Below, piece by piece: positions 22,146 to 36,740 of a DNA stretch of 64,000 nt; within the stretch, counting starts at the first letter, position 1; each line of letters opens with the position of its first letter. Made by a program: the position numbers and the translations under genes. The notes beneath the pieces were generated by a model. The model saw only the letters and a list, made by a program, of their open reading frames with translations, was not told the origin of the DNA and did no database searches. Source of the stretch: Stictocephala bisonia (Eukaryota; Arthropoda; Insecta; Hemiptera; Membracidae); NCBI GenBank assembly GCA_035578905.1, contig JAQJVL010000285.1:656001-720000 (forward strand). The letters run 5' to 3'.

Positions 22146-23645
22146 TGTATAGGTGTATTAGTGAAACATACACATTATAAATTGTGGAATTTATAAATAA
22201 AAATGACTTTTAATTTACAACCAAAGCAATTCCATCAATCATATACAGCAGAAAATATATTACTGCAGTCGCAGAAATTATGTATAACCGAGTTTGAAGG
22301 CTGTTTACTATGAAACTAAGAGACATATGAAAAATCCAATTATACATCGATTTCCTTGTTTGATCGTTAGTAATGACATAAAAAAAAAAAAAAAAAAAAA
22401 AAACACACAAAAAAACAGTACACGATTCACAGCATAACCAATGACACTATTTCTTGTTGGAAAAACATTTGTTTCTTTTTATAATTAATTATTGAATATC
22501 ATTTTTATGTTTCAGAAGAATCATGTTTTCATATTTTATAGTATAACAGTTTTTATTTTCAATATAAAATAATATTAATACAGTAAATTATGAGGCATTG
22601 ATTGATCGCGTAGAATAAAAGGGGATGATAAATTTGGTAGTTGTGGAGCGGAATGCGGACTTAATTATTTCATAGGGTCAGGATTAGAGTGGGAAGGGGT
22701 TTAACTGCTTTTTGGACAATAAACCAAGCATAGAGCGCAGCACATTGTGACAAGAGCGCTTATCGGCACAGCTCGCACCCCGTTCCCGCTCCCTTATCAC
22801 CAAGGCAGTAAATCACATTTAACTATCCACGCCGCTTCCTGCCGCCAGCCAGACAACCGTTTTTATGTGTTTTCCTCGACATAAAAGGACGGTTTATAGA
22901 TCGCTCAGTAAATCATAACCTCCCCCGCCACAACCCCTCGACATACGCTCTGGCACAGTTTTTGTCGATGCCGCAACTCACTTCGCATGTGTGACTTCTT
23001 GTCCCATAATGTCGACCCAACAGTAATCCCTTGTAACACCCGCAAAACCGATCTGTACAAGTGATTTATTACAAATTTATGCACCCCTAGAAACCGTACA
23101 AACAAGCTATTATACTCGCGTTCATTATTGTAACCCTTTTCTCTTTAGCTATTTTAATTCCAGATTATTTTTCGATATCAAATTACTTTTATCATCAAAG
23201 GCCTTTTATGTTTCTTCTTAGCTCAGTCGCATAGTGGCAGATTATGTGCACTTGTTTTGAACATTTCCATCTACCCTTACAACTTCCGGAACCACGCTCC
23301 TTTATTTATACGAGAACTGATGGGGAAACACTCATAACTATGCCAACAGAAGTGCAGTATATAGTTAAAGAAAATAGTCAGACTTTAAACAAATCTCTAG
23401 TCTAAAGACAGTAGAAATCTGCGAGTTAATTATGATATAATTCACGCTTAAAAACGAGCGAATGTTTTAGGGTTGATATAGCAATATTTTGTTTAGTTCC
23501 TTCGCTAGATTATTTTATTTTTTCAGGGTGAGTTTTAAGCCAGTTACCCACAAACTCTTTTCCACAGTTTATAAAAGATTTGCTTTTTGAATATGCCATT
23601 AAATTAATAATAACCTACGTTTAGAGTGTTATTAGGGATCAGTCG
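22146..23645. other. Non-coding stretch with a GC-richer island
   Basis: Poly-A run at 22381-22402. About 22640-23110 is GC-richer, repeat-free and contains GGCGG- and CCGC-rich words and TTTATGTGTTTTCCTCGAC; it is one of the better candidate regulatory islands. No convincing gene; the minus-strand frame at 22905-23105 has no family feature. Confidence 0.35.
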
Positions 23646-24946
23646 GGGTCCAAGATCTAGGAGTCAAAATCAAATGTTTAAATAGGAACGTGGCCATGTG
23701 ATGTCATTTAACGCCATTATTACATACTTAAAACGGTAACATAATCAGAATTTAAATTTGTGCAGTTCTCTAGTTTTTAATTATTTTGTTATTTCATTTA
23801 ATTGGTCATTGCCTATGTATTTTCTTAATTAACACTGAAAACAAATTATCTCTTCTCTAAGAGCCCTAAATATACAATATAAACACAAATTGTTGCTTTA
23901 TAGCCATGACAAAGCAGTTTTAATTAGGAAAACACATAAGCGATGGTCTATTAAGTAAAATAAAAATAATAAATGGTACCGGATAAATGCCACAAACTTT
24001 CTTCATTTCCTTTGTTGTGTCATATTGTGTAAAAATTAAAAATTAAAGGATGTAAAAACACACCTAAATACAAACATATGTTCAATTATAGGCTATAAAT
24101 GTCTAAGGGATGTACAAACGAACCACTTATTTTATTTACATAAAAGTATGGGAAAAATAATCTTCAAAAACAGCTGTTCAATTAATCACAGCCAGATTTT
24201 ATGTAAACAACCTTCAACAAATTAATTTGTGGCTTCTGGCCTTCGGCCTCCAGCCCCAACTTAGTGGTGTGGTAAGTAAAATATTTTTAATTGTTATTTG
24301 CATCTTTACTGAACGTTTTTTTAAAATCGTTAGAATAAAGCTTGAAAATTGCACGTTTAAATGATTTTTCCCGTAAAAAAAATGTTATAACTCAAAATAT
24401 AGTCTAACTAAAAAAGTTAGAAATTCTGGTTTAACTAAAATATTTTACGTAATAATTCACATCTTTCCTGAAAATATAATAAAAATAGTTAGAGCCGTTT
24501 AAGAGAAAATTCTATATTTGTGCCTATACAAATTAAAAACACTAAAATTTCAAAAAAGTAAAAAATTATCTAGAGACATTGGCTAAATATACCCACATAC
24601 CAAATTTCATAAAACTTGATCCATTTGTTTGGTCTCCAGAGAACTGCACATACGTACAGACAGACACACATAGGGACAGACACCAACCTTTTTTGAAAAC
24701 CCCAATTTTTTGAGTTCAGGAGACCCCAAAATCAATTTTTAGACCAACCTGTAAACAAACATTTTTTGGACAATCGCAATACTTTCTCTATGCTAACGCC
24801 TATGAGAGGAAATAAAATTATAGCATTACACATTCTGATTACGTTATCGTTTTCAGCTTAAAATGGCGGTGTAAAAGGACGTATCACATGACCACGTTTC
24901 TATTTAAAATTTTGAAGTTGACTCATAGATCTTGGAACCAAGTGAT
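23646..24946. mobile_element. Element with inverted ends of about 110 bp
   Basis: About 23647-23755 is the reverse complement of about 24832-24945: words CCAAGATCTA.GAGTCAA, TTTAAATAG.AACGTGG.CA, and TAACATAATCAGAAT pair with their complements on the right. The 1.1-kb interior is AT-rich, has a CTGGCCTTCGGCCTCCAG hairpin at 24236-24253, and holds R4 copy 2. No transposase frame is present, so it is non-autonomous or two inverted insertions. Confidence 0.65.
24360..24810 (+). repeat. Dispersed repeat R4, copy 2
   Basis: Aligns to 10150-10760 in the same orientation, strongest over CAGACAGACACACATA, TTTTTAGACCAAC and CTTTCTCTATGCTAACGC. Confidence 0.75.
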
Positions 24947-24949
24947 CCC

Positions 24950-25065
24950 AGTGATACAGCTGTAGTAGTGCGAAAGCCATAGCCGATATAACCCATATGT
25001 AACCAGGAGACATGCAACTGTAGTTGTGCGTAAGCCTGAGCCCATGTAACCAGGACGACAAAGGC
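24950..25065. repeat. Two-copy direct repeat (about 58 bp)
   Basis: CTGTAGTAGTGCGAAAGCC and CCATATGTAACCAGGAGAC recur as CTGTAGTTGTGCGTAAGCC and CCATGTAACCAGGACGAC. Confidence 0.7.
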
Positions 25066-25966
25066 TCCCCACATGCAAAAAGTCAATAAATACAGTTTGG
25101 AAGTAGGTGTGACAAGCTACGGCACCAGATAATGTAATGGCAAAATGTTGTTGCATAGTCCCTGGCTGACAGGTGATCTTTTACCTCAGTCTGGTGTTCC
25201 CCTAGGAAGGCGATGAATAAAATATTTACGGGCTTGCAAATGTAAACTTCATGTACAGCAATTATAGTTAAGATAAGTTGATAAATTAATAATATAACTA
25301 ATTCATCACGTTTACACGTTAAGTTATTCCTAAGGCACTCACTTACATTATACTAAAAGGACAACGGTTGTTATCATAATTTATTTATTTACTGTATGTA
25401 AAAATAAAGTAATTAATATAATAATTATTAATTTTACAGTGGTTTTCCATTGAATTCCACGGAGTTAATGAATTGCTAATGTATCAGTAGGCGTGTGTCA
25501 TAAGTTGAAGGTAAATGTTAGTTGAATAAAATATAGTTCTCACTATCTTTTAAAATTATGACAATATTTTAATATTTACAACTGGGATATACAAATGCAT
25601 AAAGTTGATATAATAGGTTTCGCTACGTTATAAAATTTCTATTAATATCTTCTTCCATTTAATTTCCCCATTTCAAGATTAGCACCTAAACTGACCACTC
25701 AAGTTGTAACAGAGACTTAATGATGACTTAATAAAGTAAACACATATTTGCTAAGCGAAACATTACTATTCTTTTGAAATATTAATCGAAAGATTAATAA
25801 TAAGTAGACTATACTTATAGTCAAACAAATATTTTGTCAAAAATGTGGTTTTACGAAAGGCAAGAAGTAAGTAAATGGCATTTTAAAAGTATTTGAAAAT
25901 ATTTTTTTATTTTCCATGAATTTAAATGCAATAAAATATTATCTGTTCAAATTAATTCAGGGATCA
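25066..25966. other. AT-rich non-coding flank of the large satellite
   Basis: No gene; very AT-rich toward the array edge. Confidence 0.4.
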
Positions 25967-26700
25967 GTGATCTCAGCGGTACTTATTAGTTTTCTTGAAT
26001 TACTTGTTGACGATGATAAAATATCCCTTAGAGTGATCTCAGCGATACTTATTAGTTTTCTTGAATTACTTGCTGACGATGATACAATATCCCTTAGAGG
26101 GATCTCAGCGATACTTATTAGTTTTCTGAATTACTTGCTGACGATGTAAAAATATCCCTTAGAGTGATCTCAGTGATACTTATTAGTTTCCTTGAATTAC
26201 TTGCTGACGATGGTAAAATATCCCTTAGAGTGATTTCAGCGATACTTATTAGATTCCTTGAATTACTTGCTGACGAGGGTAAAATATCGATCGACCTTAG
26301 AGTGATCTCAGCAATACTTATTAGTTTCCTTAAATTACTTGTTGACGATGATAAAATATCCCTTAGAGTGATCTCAGCGATACTTATTAGTTTCCTTGAA
26401 TTACATGTTGACGATGATAAAATATCCCTTAGAGTGATCTCAGCGATACTTATTAATTTCCTTGAATTACTTGCTGACGATGGTAAAATATCCCCTAGAG
26501 GGATCTCAGCGATACTTATTTAGTTTTCTTGAATTACTTGCTGACGATGGTAAAATATCCCTTAGAGTGATCTCAGTGATATTTATTAGTTTCCTTGTAT
26601 TACTTGCTGACGATGGTAAAATATCCCTTAGAGTGATCTCAGGGATACTTATTAGTTTCTTTGAATTACTTGCTGACGAGGGTACAATATCGACCTTAGA

Positions 26701-27700
26701 GTGATCTCAGGGATACTTATTAGTTTCTTTGAATTACTTGCTGACGAGGATAAAATATCCCTTAGAGTGATCTCAGGGATACTTATTACTTTCTTTGAAT
26801 TACTTGCTGACGAGGGTAAAATATCCCTTAGAGTGATCTCAGGGATACTTATTAGTTTCTTTGAATTACTTGCTGACGAGGGTAAAATATCCCTTAGAGT
26901 GATCTCAGGGATACTTATTAGTTTCTTTGAATTACTTGCTGACGAGGGTAAAATATCCCTTAGAGTGATCTCAGGGATACTTATTAGTTTCTTTGAATTA
27001 CTTGCTGACGAGGGTACAATATCGACCTTAGAGTGATCTCAGGGATACTTATTAGTTTCTTTGAATTACTTGCTGACGAGGGTAAAATATCCCTTAGAGT
27101 GATCTCAGGGATACTTATTACTTTCTTTGAATTACTTGCTGACGAGGGTAAAATATCCCTTAGAGTGATCTCAGGGATACTTATTAGTTTCTTTGAATTA
27201 CTTGCTGACGAGGGTAAAATATCCCTTAGAGTGATCTCAGGGATACGTATTAGTTTCTTTGAATTATTTGCTGACGAGAGTAAAATATCCCTTAGAGTGA
27301 TCTCAGGGATACTTATTAGTTTCTTTGAATTACTTGCTGACGAGGGTACAATATCGACATTAGAGTGATCTCAGGGATACTTATTAGTTTCTTTGAATTA
27401 CTTGCTGACGAGGGTAAAATATCCCTTAGAGTGATCTCAGGGATAATTATTACTTTCTTTGAATTACTTGCTGACGAGGGTAAAATATCCCTTAGAGTGA
27501 TCTCAGGGATACTTATTAGTTTCTTTGAATTACTTGCTGACGATGGTAAAATATCCCTTAGAGTGATCTCAGGGATACTTATTAGTTTCTTTGAATTACT
27601 TGCTGACGATGGTAAAATATCCCTTAGAGTGATCTCAGGGATACTTATTAGTTTCTTTGAATTACTTGCTGACGAGGGTACAATATCGACCTTTGAGTGA
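26701..27700. repeat. 332-bp five-monomer higher-order repeat, 3 copies
   Basis: Within the satellite, blocks starting at 26701, 27033 and 27365 repeat with a 332-bp period: four 66-bp monomers and one 68-bp monomer ending ATATCGACCTTAG. All belong to a subfamily with CAGGGATACTT and TTTCTTTGAATT. Confidence 0.9.
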
Positions 27701-30700
27701 TCACAGTGATACTTAATAATTTCCTTGAATTACTTGCTGACGAGGATAAAATATCCCTTAGAGTGATCTCAGCGATATACTTATTAGTTTCCTTGAATTA
27801 CTTGCTGACGATGGTAAAATATCCCTTAGAGTGATCTCAGCGATACTTATTATTTTCCTTGAAGTACTTGCTGACGAGGGTAAACTATTGACCTTAGAGT
27901 GATCTCAGTGATACTTATTAGTTTCCTTGAATTACTTGTTGACGATGATAATATATCCCTTAGAGTGATCTCAGCGATACTTATTTGGTTTTCTTGAATT
28001 ACTTGCTGACGGTGGTAAAATATCCCTTAGAGTGATCTCAGCGATATTTATTAGTTTCCTTGAATTAATTGCTGACGATGGGAAAATATCGATCGACTTT
28101 AAAGTGATCTCAGCGATACTTATTAGTTTTCTTGAATTACTTGCTGACGAGGGTAAAATATCCCTTAGAGTGATCTCAGGGATACTTATTAGTTTCTTTA
28201 AAATACTTGCTGACGAGGGTAAAATATCGACCTTAGAGTGATCTCAGCAATACTTATTAGTTTCTTTGAATTACTTGCTGACGAGGGTAAAATATCGACC
28301 TTAGAGTGATCACAGGGATACTTATTAGTTTCTTGAATTACTTGCTGACGAGGGTAAAATATCCCTTAGAGTAATCTCAGGGATACTTATTAGTTTCTTT
28401 GAATTACTTGCTGACAAGAGTAATATATCCCTTAGAGTGATCTCAGGGATACTTATTAGTTTCTTTGAATTACTTGCTGACGAGGGTACAATATCAACCT
28501 TAGAGTGATCTCAGCGATACTTATTAGTTTCTTTGAATGACTTGCTGACGAGGGTAAAATATCCCTTAGAGTGATCTCAGGGATACTTATTAGTTTCTTT
28601 GAATTACTTGCTGACGAGGGTAAAATATCCCTTAGAGTGATCTCAGCGATATACTTATTAGTTTCCTTGAATTACTTGCTGAAGATGGTAAAATATCCCT
28701 TAGAGTGATCTCAGCGATACTTATTAGTTTCCTTGAAGTACTTGCTGACGAGGGTAAATATCAGCATTAGAGTGATCTCAGCGATACTAATTAGTTTCCT
28801 TGAAGTACTTGCTGACGAAGGTAAAATATTTCTTAGGGTGATCTCAGTGATACTTATTAGTTTCCTTGAATTACTTGCTGACGAGGGTAAAATATTTCTT
28901 AGAGTGATCTCAGCGATACTTATTAGTTTCCTTGAAGTACTTGCTGACGAGGGTAAACTATTGACCTTAGAGTGATCTCAGTGATGCATATTAGTTTCCT
29001 TGAAGTACTTGCTGACGAGGGTAAACTATTGACCTTAGAGTGATCTCAGGTATACTTATTAGTTTCTTTGAATTACTTGCTGACAAGGGTAAAATATCCC
29101 TTAGAGTGATCTCAGGGATACTTATTAGTTTCTTTGAATTACTTGCTGACGAGGGTATAATATCGACCTTAGAGTGATCACAATGATTCTTATTAATTTC
29201 CTTGAATTACTTGCTGACGAGGATAAAATATCCCTTAGAGTGATCTCAGCGATATACTTATTAGTTTCCTTGAATTACTTGCTGAAGATGGTTAAATATC
29301 CCTTAGAGTTATCTCAGCGATACTTATTAGTTTCCTTGAAGTACTTGCTGACGAGAGTAAAATATTTCTTAGAGTGATCTCAGCGATACTTATTAGTTTC
29401 CTTGAAGTACTTGCTGACGATGGTAAAATATCCCTTAGAGTGATCTCAGCGATACTTATTAATTTCCTTGAATTACTTGCTGACGATGATAAAATATCCC
29501 TTAGAGTGATCTCAGCGATACTTATTAATTTCCTTGAATTACTTGCTGACAATGATAAAATATCCCTTAGAGTGATCTCAGCGATACTTATTAATTTCCT
29601 TGAATTACTTGTTGACGATAATAAAATATCACTTAGTGATCTCAGATATACTTATTAGTTTCCTTGAACTACTTGCTGAAGAGGGTAAACTATTGACCTT
29701 AGAGTGATCTCAGCGATATACTTATTAGTTTCCTTGAATTACTTGTTGACGATGGTAAAATATCCCTTAGAGTGATCTCAGCGATACTTATTAATTTCCT
29801 TGAATTACTTGCTGACGATGATAAAATATCCCTTAGAGTGATCTGAGCGATACTTATTAATTTCCTTGAATTACTTGTTGACGATAATAAAATATCACTT
29901 AGTGATCTCAGATATACTTATTAGTTTCCTTGAACTAATTGCTGAAGAGGGTAAACTATTGACCTTAGAGTGATCTCAGCGATATACTTATTAGTTTCCT
30001 TAAATTACTTGTTGACGAGGGTAAACTATTGACCTTAAAGTGCTCTCATCGACACTTATTAGTTTCCTTGAAGTACTTGCTGACGAGGGTAAAATATTGA
30101 CCTTAGAGTGATCTCAGTGATACATATTAGTTTCCTTGAAGTACTTGCTGACGATGGTAAAATATCCCTTAGAGTGATCTCAGCGATACTTATTAATTTC
30201 CTTGAATTACTTGCTGACGATGATAAAATATCCCTTAGAGTGATCTCAGCGATACTTATTAATTTCCTTGAATTACTTGTTGACGATAATAAAATATCAC
30301 TTAGTGATCTCAGATATACTTATTAGTTTCCTTGAACTAATTGCTGAAGAGGGTAAACTATTGACCTTAGAGTGATCTCAGCGATATACTTATTTGTTTC
30401 CTTGAATTACTTGTTGACGATGGTAAAATATCCCTTAGAGTGATTTCAGCGATACTTATTAGTTTCCTTGAATTACTCTTTGACGAGGGTAAAATATCCC
30501 TTAGAGTGATCTCAGCGATATACTAATTAGTTTCCTTGAATTACTTGCTGACGATGGTAAAATATCCCTTAGAGTGATCTCAGCGATACTTATTAGTTTC
30601 CTTGAATTACTTGATGACGAGGGTAAACTATTGACCTTAGAGTGATCTCAGTGATACTTATTAGTTTCCTTGAATTACTTGTTGACGATGGTAAAATATC

Positions 30701-31166
30701 CCTTAGAGTGATTTCAGCGATACTTATTAGTTTCCTTGAATTACTCTTTGACGAGGGTAAAATATCCCTTAGAGTGATCTCAGCGATATACTAATTAGTT
30801 TCCTTGAATTACTTGCTGACGATGTTAAAATATCCCTTAGAGTGATTTCAGCGATACTTATTAGTTTCCTTGAATTACTTGTTGACGAGGGTAAACTATT
30901 GACCTTAGAGTGATCTCAGTGATACTTATTAGTTTCCTTGTATTACGTGCTGACGAGGATAAAATATCCCTTAGAGTGATTTCAGCGATAATTATTAGTT
31001 TCCTTGAATTACTTGCTGACGAGGGTAAACTATTGACCTTAGAGTGATCTCAGTGATACTTATTAGTTTCCTTGAATTACTTGCTGACGAGGATAAAATA
31101 TCCCTTAGAGCGATCTCAGCAATATACTAATTAGTTTCCTTGAATTACTTGCTGACGATGGTAAAA
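27220..31166. repeat. First copy of a large tandem duplication inside the satellite (3.95 kb)
   Basis: This block repeats as 31167 to about 34730. Rare variants line up: GGGATACGTATTAG at 27240 and 31187, CTGACGGTGG near 28005 and 32085, GTGATCACAATGATTC near 29175 and 33254, TATTACGTGCTGA near 30941 and 34490, and CAGCAATATACTAAT near 31118 and 34667. Confidence 0.85.
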
Positions 31167-34100
31167 TATCCCTTAGAGTGATCTCAGGGATACGTATTAG
31201 TTTCTTTGAATTATTTGCTGACGAGAGTAAAATATCCCTTAGAGTGATTTCAGGGATAGTTATTAGTTTCTTTGAATTACTTGCTGACGAGGGTACAATA
31301 TCGACATTAGAGTGATCTCAGGGATACTTATTAGTTTCTTTGAATTACTTGCTGACGAGGGTAAAATATCCCTTAGAGTGATCTCAGGGATAATTATTAC
31401 TTTCTTTGAATTACTTGCTGACGAGGGTAAAATATCCCTTAGAGTGATTTCAGGGATACTTATTAGTTTCTTTGAATTACTTGCTGACGAGGGTACAATA
31501 ACCCTTAGACTGATCTCAGGGATACTTATTAGTTTGTTTCAATTACTTGCTGACGAGGGTAAAATATCCCTTAGAGTGATCTCAGGGATACTTATTAGTT
31601 TCTTTGAATTACTTGCTGACGATGGTAAAATATCCCTTAGAGTGATCTCAGGGATACTTATTAGTTTCTTTGAATTACTTGCTGACGATGGTAAAATATC
31701 CCTTAGAGTGATCTCAGGGATACTTATTAGTTTCTTTGAATTACTTGCTGACGAGGGTACAATATCGACCTTTGAGTGATCACAGTGATACTTAATAATT
31801 TCCTTGAATTACTTGCTGACGAGGATAAAATATCCCTTAGAGTGATCTCAGCGATATACTTATTAGTTTCCTTGAATTACATGCTGACGATGGTAAAATC
31901 TCCCTTAGAGTGATCTCAGCGATACTTATTATTTTCCTTGAAGTACTTGCTGACGAGGGAAAACTATTGACCTTAGAGTGATCTCAGTGATACTTATTAG
32001 TTTCCTTGAATTACTTGTTGACGATGATAATATATCCCTTAGAGTGATCTCAGCGATACTTATTTGGTTTTCTTGAATTACTTGCTGACGGTGGTAAAAT
32101 ATCCCTTAGAGTGATCTCAGCGATATTTATTAGTTTCCTTGAATTAATTGCTGACGTTGGGAAAATATCGATCGACCTTAAAGTGATCTCAGCGATACTT
32201 ATTAGTTTTCTTGAATTACTTGCTGACGAGGGTAAAATATCCCTTAGAGTGATCTCAGGGATACTTATTAGTTTCTTTAAATTACTTGCTGACGAGGGTA
32301 AAATATCGACCTTAGAGTGATCTCAGCAATACTTATTAGTTTCTTTGAATTACTTGCTGACGAGGGTAAAATATCGACCTTAGAGTGATCAAAGGGATAC
32401 TTATTAGTTTCTTGAATTACTTGCTGACGAGGGTAAAATATCCCTTAGAGTAATCTCAGGGATACTTATTAGTTTCTTTGAATTACTTGCTGACAAGGGT
32501 AATATATCCCTTAGAGTGATCTCAGGGATACTTATTAGTTTCTTTGAATTACTTGCTGACGAGGGTACAATATCAACCTTAGAGTGATCTCAGCGATACT
32601 TATTAGTTTCTTTTAATGACTTGCTGACGAGGGTAAAATATCCCTTAGAGTGATCTCAGGGATACTTATTAGTTTCTTTGAATTACTTGCTGACGAGGGT
32701 AAAATATCCCTTAGAGTGATCTCAGCGATATACTTATTAGTTTCCTTGAATTACTTGCTGAAGATGGTAAAATATCCCTTAGAGTGATCTCAGCGATACT
32801 TATTAGTTTCCTTGAAGTACTTGCTGACGAGGGTAAATATCAGCATTAGAGTGATCTCAGCGATACTAATTAGTTTCCTTGAAGTACTTGCTGACGAAGG
32901 TAAAATATTTCTTAGAGTGATCTCAGTGATACTTATTAGTTTCCTTGAATTACTTGCTGACGAGGGTAAAATATTTCTTAGAGTGATCTCAGCGATACTT
33001 ATTAGTTTCCTTGAAGTACTTGCTGACGAGGGTGAACTATTGACCTTAGAGTGATCTCAGTGATGCATATTAGTTTCCTTGAAGTACTTGCTGACGAGTG
33101 TAAACTATTGACCTTAGAGTGATCTCAGGTATACTTATTAGTTTCTTTGAATTACTTGCTGACAAGGGTAAAATATCCCTTAGAGTGATCTCAGGGATAC
33201 TTATTAGTTTCTTTGAATTACTTGCTGACGAGGGTATAATATCGACCTTAGAGTGATCACAATGATTCTTATTAATTTCCTTGAATTACTTGCTGACGAG
33301 GATAAAATATCCCTTAGAGTGATCTCAGCGATATACTTATTAGTTTCCTTGAATTACTTGCTGAAGATGGTAAAATATCCCTTAGAGTTATCTCAGCGAT
33401 ACTTATTAGTTTCCTTGAAGTACTTGCTGACGAGAGTAAAATATTTCTTAGAGTGATCTCAGCGATACTTATTAGTTTCCTTGAAGTACTTGTTGACGAG
33501 GGTAAAATATTGACCTTAGAGTGATCTCAGTGATACATATTAGTTTCCTTGAAGTACTTGCTGACGATGGTAAAATATCCCTTAGAGTGATCTCAGCGAT
33601 ACTTATTAATTTCCTTGAATTACTTGCTGACGATGATAAAATATCCCTTAGAGTGATCTCAGCGATACTTATTAATTTCCTTGAATTACTTGTTGACGAT
33701 AATAAAATATCACTTAGTGATCTCAGATATACTTATTAGTTTCCTTGAACTAATTGCTGAAGAGGGTAAACTATTGACCTTAGAGTGATCTCAGCGATAT
33801 ACTTATTAGTTTCCTTGAATTACTTGTTGACGATGGTAAAATATCCCTTAGAGTGATTTCAGCGATACTTATTAGTTTCCTTGAATTACTCTTTGACGAG
33901 GGTAAAATATCCCTTAGAGTGATCTCAGCGATATACTAATTAGTTTCCTTGAATTACTTGCTGACGATGGTAAAATATCCCTTAGAGTGATTTCAGCGAT
34001 ACTTATTAGTTTCCTTGAATTACTTGTTGACGAGGGTAAACTATTGACCTTAGAGTGATCTCAGTGATACTTATTAGTTTCCTTGAATTACTTGTTGACG

Positions 34101-34730
34101 ATGGTAAAATATCCCTTAGAGTGATTTCAGCGATACTTATTAGTTTCCTTGAATTACTCTTTGACGAGGGTAAAATATCCCTTAGAGTGATCTCAGCGAT
34201 ATACTAATTAGTTTCCTTGAATTACTTGCTGACGAGGGTAAACTATTGACCTTAGAGAGATCTCAGTGATACTTATTAGTTTCCTTGAATTACTTGCTGA
34301 CGAGGATAAAATATCTCTTAGAGTGATCTCAGCGATATACTAATTAGTTTCCTTGAATTACTTGCTGACGATGGTAAAATATCCCTTAGAGTGATTTCAG
34401 CGATACTTATTAGTTTCCTTGAATTACTTGTTGACGAGGGTAAACTATTGACCTTAGAGTGATCTCAGTGATACTTATTAGTTTCCTTGTATTACGTGCT
34501 GACGAGGATAAAATATCCCTTAGAGTGATTTCAGCGATAATTATTAGTTTCCTTGAATTACTTGCTGACGAGGGTAAACTATTGACCTTAGAGTGATCTC
34601 AGTGATACTTATTAGTTTCCTTGAATTACTTGCCGACGAGGATAAAATATCCCTTAGAGTGATCTCAGCAATATACTAATTAGTTTCCTTGAATTACTTG
34701 CTGACGATGGTAAAATATCCCTTAGAGTGA
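31167..34730. repeat. Second copy of the large tandem duplication (about 3.56 kb)
   Basis: Relative to 27220-31166 the offset is 3947 bp at the start, 4079 after two extra monomers near 31450-31575, 3413 after loss of about ten monomers near 33490, and 3549 at the end. All indels are whole numbers of monomers, as expected for out-of-register exchange. Confidence 0.85.
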
Positions 34731-35005
34731 TTTCAGCGATACTTATTAGTTTCCTTGAATTACTTGTTGACGAGGGTAAACTATTGACCTTAGAGTGATC
34801 TCAGTGATACTTATTAGTTTCCTTGAATTACTTGCTGACGAGGGTAAAATATCCCTTTGAGTGATCTCTGCGATTTACTAATTAGTTTCCTTGAATTACT
34901 TGCTGACGATGGTAAAATATCCCTTAGTATGATTTCAGCGATACTTATTAGTTTCCTTGAATTACATGTTGACGAGGGTAAACTATTGACCTTAGAGTGA
35001 TTTAA

Positions 35006-36740
35006 GTGATACTTATTAGTTTCCTTGAATTACTTGTTGACGATGATAAAATATCCCTAAGAGTGTTCTCAGGAATACTTATTAATTTCCTTGAATTACT
35101 TGCTGACGATGGTAAAATATCTCTTAGAGTGATTTCAGCGATACTTATTAGTTTCCTTGAATTACTTGTTGACGAGGGTAAACTATTGACTCTAGAGTGA
35201 TTTAAGTGATACTTATTAGTTTCCTTGAATTACTTGTTGACGATGATAAAATATCCCTTAGAGTGTTCTCAGGGATACTTATTAATTTCCTTGAATTACT
35301 TGCTGACAATGGTAAAATATCCCTTAGAGTGATCTCAGTGATACTTATTAGTTTCCTTGAATTACTTGCTGACGAGGGTAAAATATCCCTTAGAGTGATC
35401 TCTGCGATATACTAATTAGTTTCCTTGAATTACTTGCTGACGATGGTAAAATATCCCTTAGAATGATTTCAGCGATACTTATTAGTTTCCTTGAATTACT
35501 TGTTGACGAGGGTAAACTATTGACCTTAGAGTGATTTAAGTGATACTTATTAGTTTCCTTGAATTACTTGTTGACGATGATAAAATATCCCTAAGAGTGT
35601 TCTCAGGGATACTTATTAGTTTCCTTGAATTACTTGTTGACGATGGTAAAATATCCCTTAGAGTGATTTCAGCGATACTTATTAGTTTCCTTGAATTACT
35701 TGTTGACGAGGGTAAACTATTGACTCTAGAGTGATTTAAGTGATACTTATTAGTTTCCTTGAATTACTTGTTGACGATGATAAAATATCCCTTAGAGTGT
35801 TCTCAGGGATACTTATTAATTTCCTTGAATTACTTGCTGACAATGGTAAAATATCCCTTAGAGTGATTTCAGCGATAATTATTAGTTTCCTTGAATTACT
35901 TGCTGACGAGGGTAAACTATTGACCTTAGAGTGATCTCAGTGATACTTATTAGTTTCCTTGAATTACTTGCTGACGAGGATAAAATATCCCTTAAGGTGA
36001 TCTCAGCAATATACTAATTAGTTTCCTTGAATTACTTGCTGACGATGGTAAAATATCCCTTAGAGTGATTTCAGCAATACTTATTAGTTTCCTTGAATTA
36101 CTTGTTGACGAGGGTAAACTATTGACCTTAGAGTGATCTCAGTGATACCTATTAGTTTCCTTGAATTACTTGCTGACGAGGGTAAAATATCCCTTAGAGT
36201 GATCTCTGCGATACACTAATTAGTTTCCTTGAATTACTTGCTGACGATGCTAAAATATCCCTTAGAATGATTTCAGCGATACTTATTAGTTTCCTTGAAT
36301 TACTTGTTGACGAGGGTAAACTATTGACCTTAGAGTGATTTAAGTGATACTTATTAGTTTCCTTGAATTACTTGTTGACGATGATAAAATATCCCTAAGA
36401 GTGTTCTCAGGGATACTTATTAATTTCCTTGAATTACTTGCTGACGATGGTAAAATATCCCTTAGAGTGATTTCAGCGATACATATTAGTTTCCTTGAAT
36501 TACTTGTTGACGAGGGTATACTATTGACTCTAGAGTGATTTAAGTGATACTTATTAGTTTCCTTGAATTACTTGTTGACGATGATAAAATATCCCTTAGA
36601 GTGTTCTCAGGGATACTTATTAATTTCCTTGAATTACTTGCTGACAATGGTAAAATATCCCTTAGAGTGATTTCAGCGATACTTATTAGTTTCCTTGAAT
36701 TACTTGTTGACGAGGGTAAACTATTGACCTTAGAGTGATC
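35006..36740. repeat. 200-bp three-monomer higher-order repeat block
   Basis: Pairs of 200-bp units start at 35006/35206, 35540/35740 and 36344/36544. The marker variants are TGATTTAAGTGATAC, GAGTGTTCTCAGG, and ACTATTGACTCTAGAG. Confidence 0.8.

Noticed and set aside
22905..23105. 66-codon minus-strand frame in a GC-richer island
   Set aside because: No family signature or codon pattern; left as part of a candidate regulatory island.
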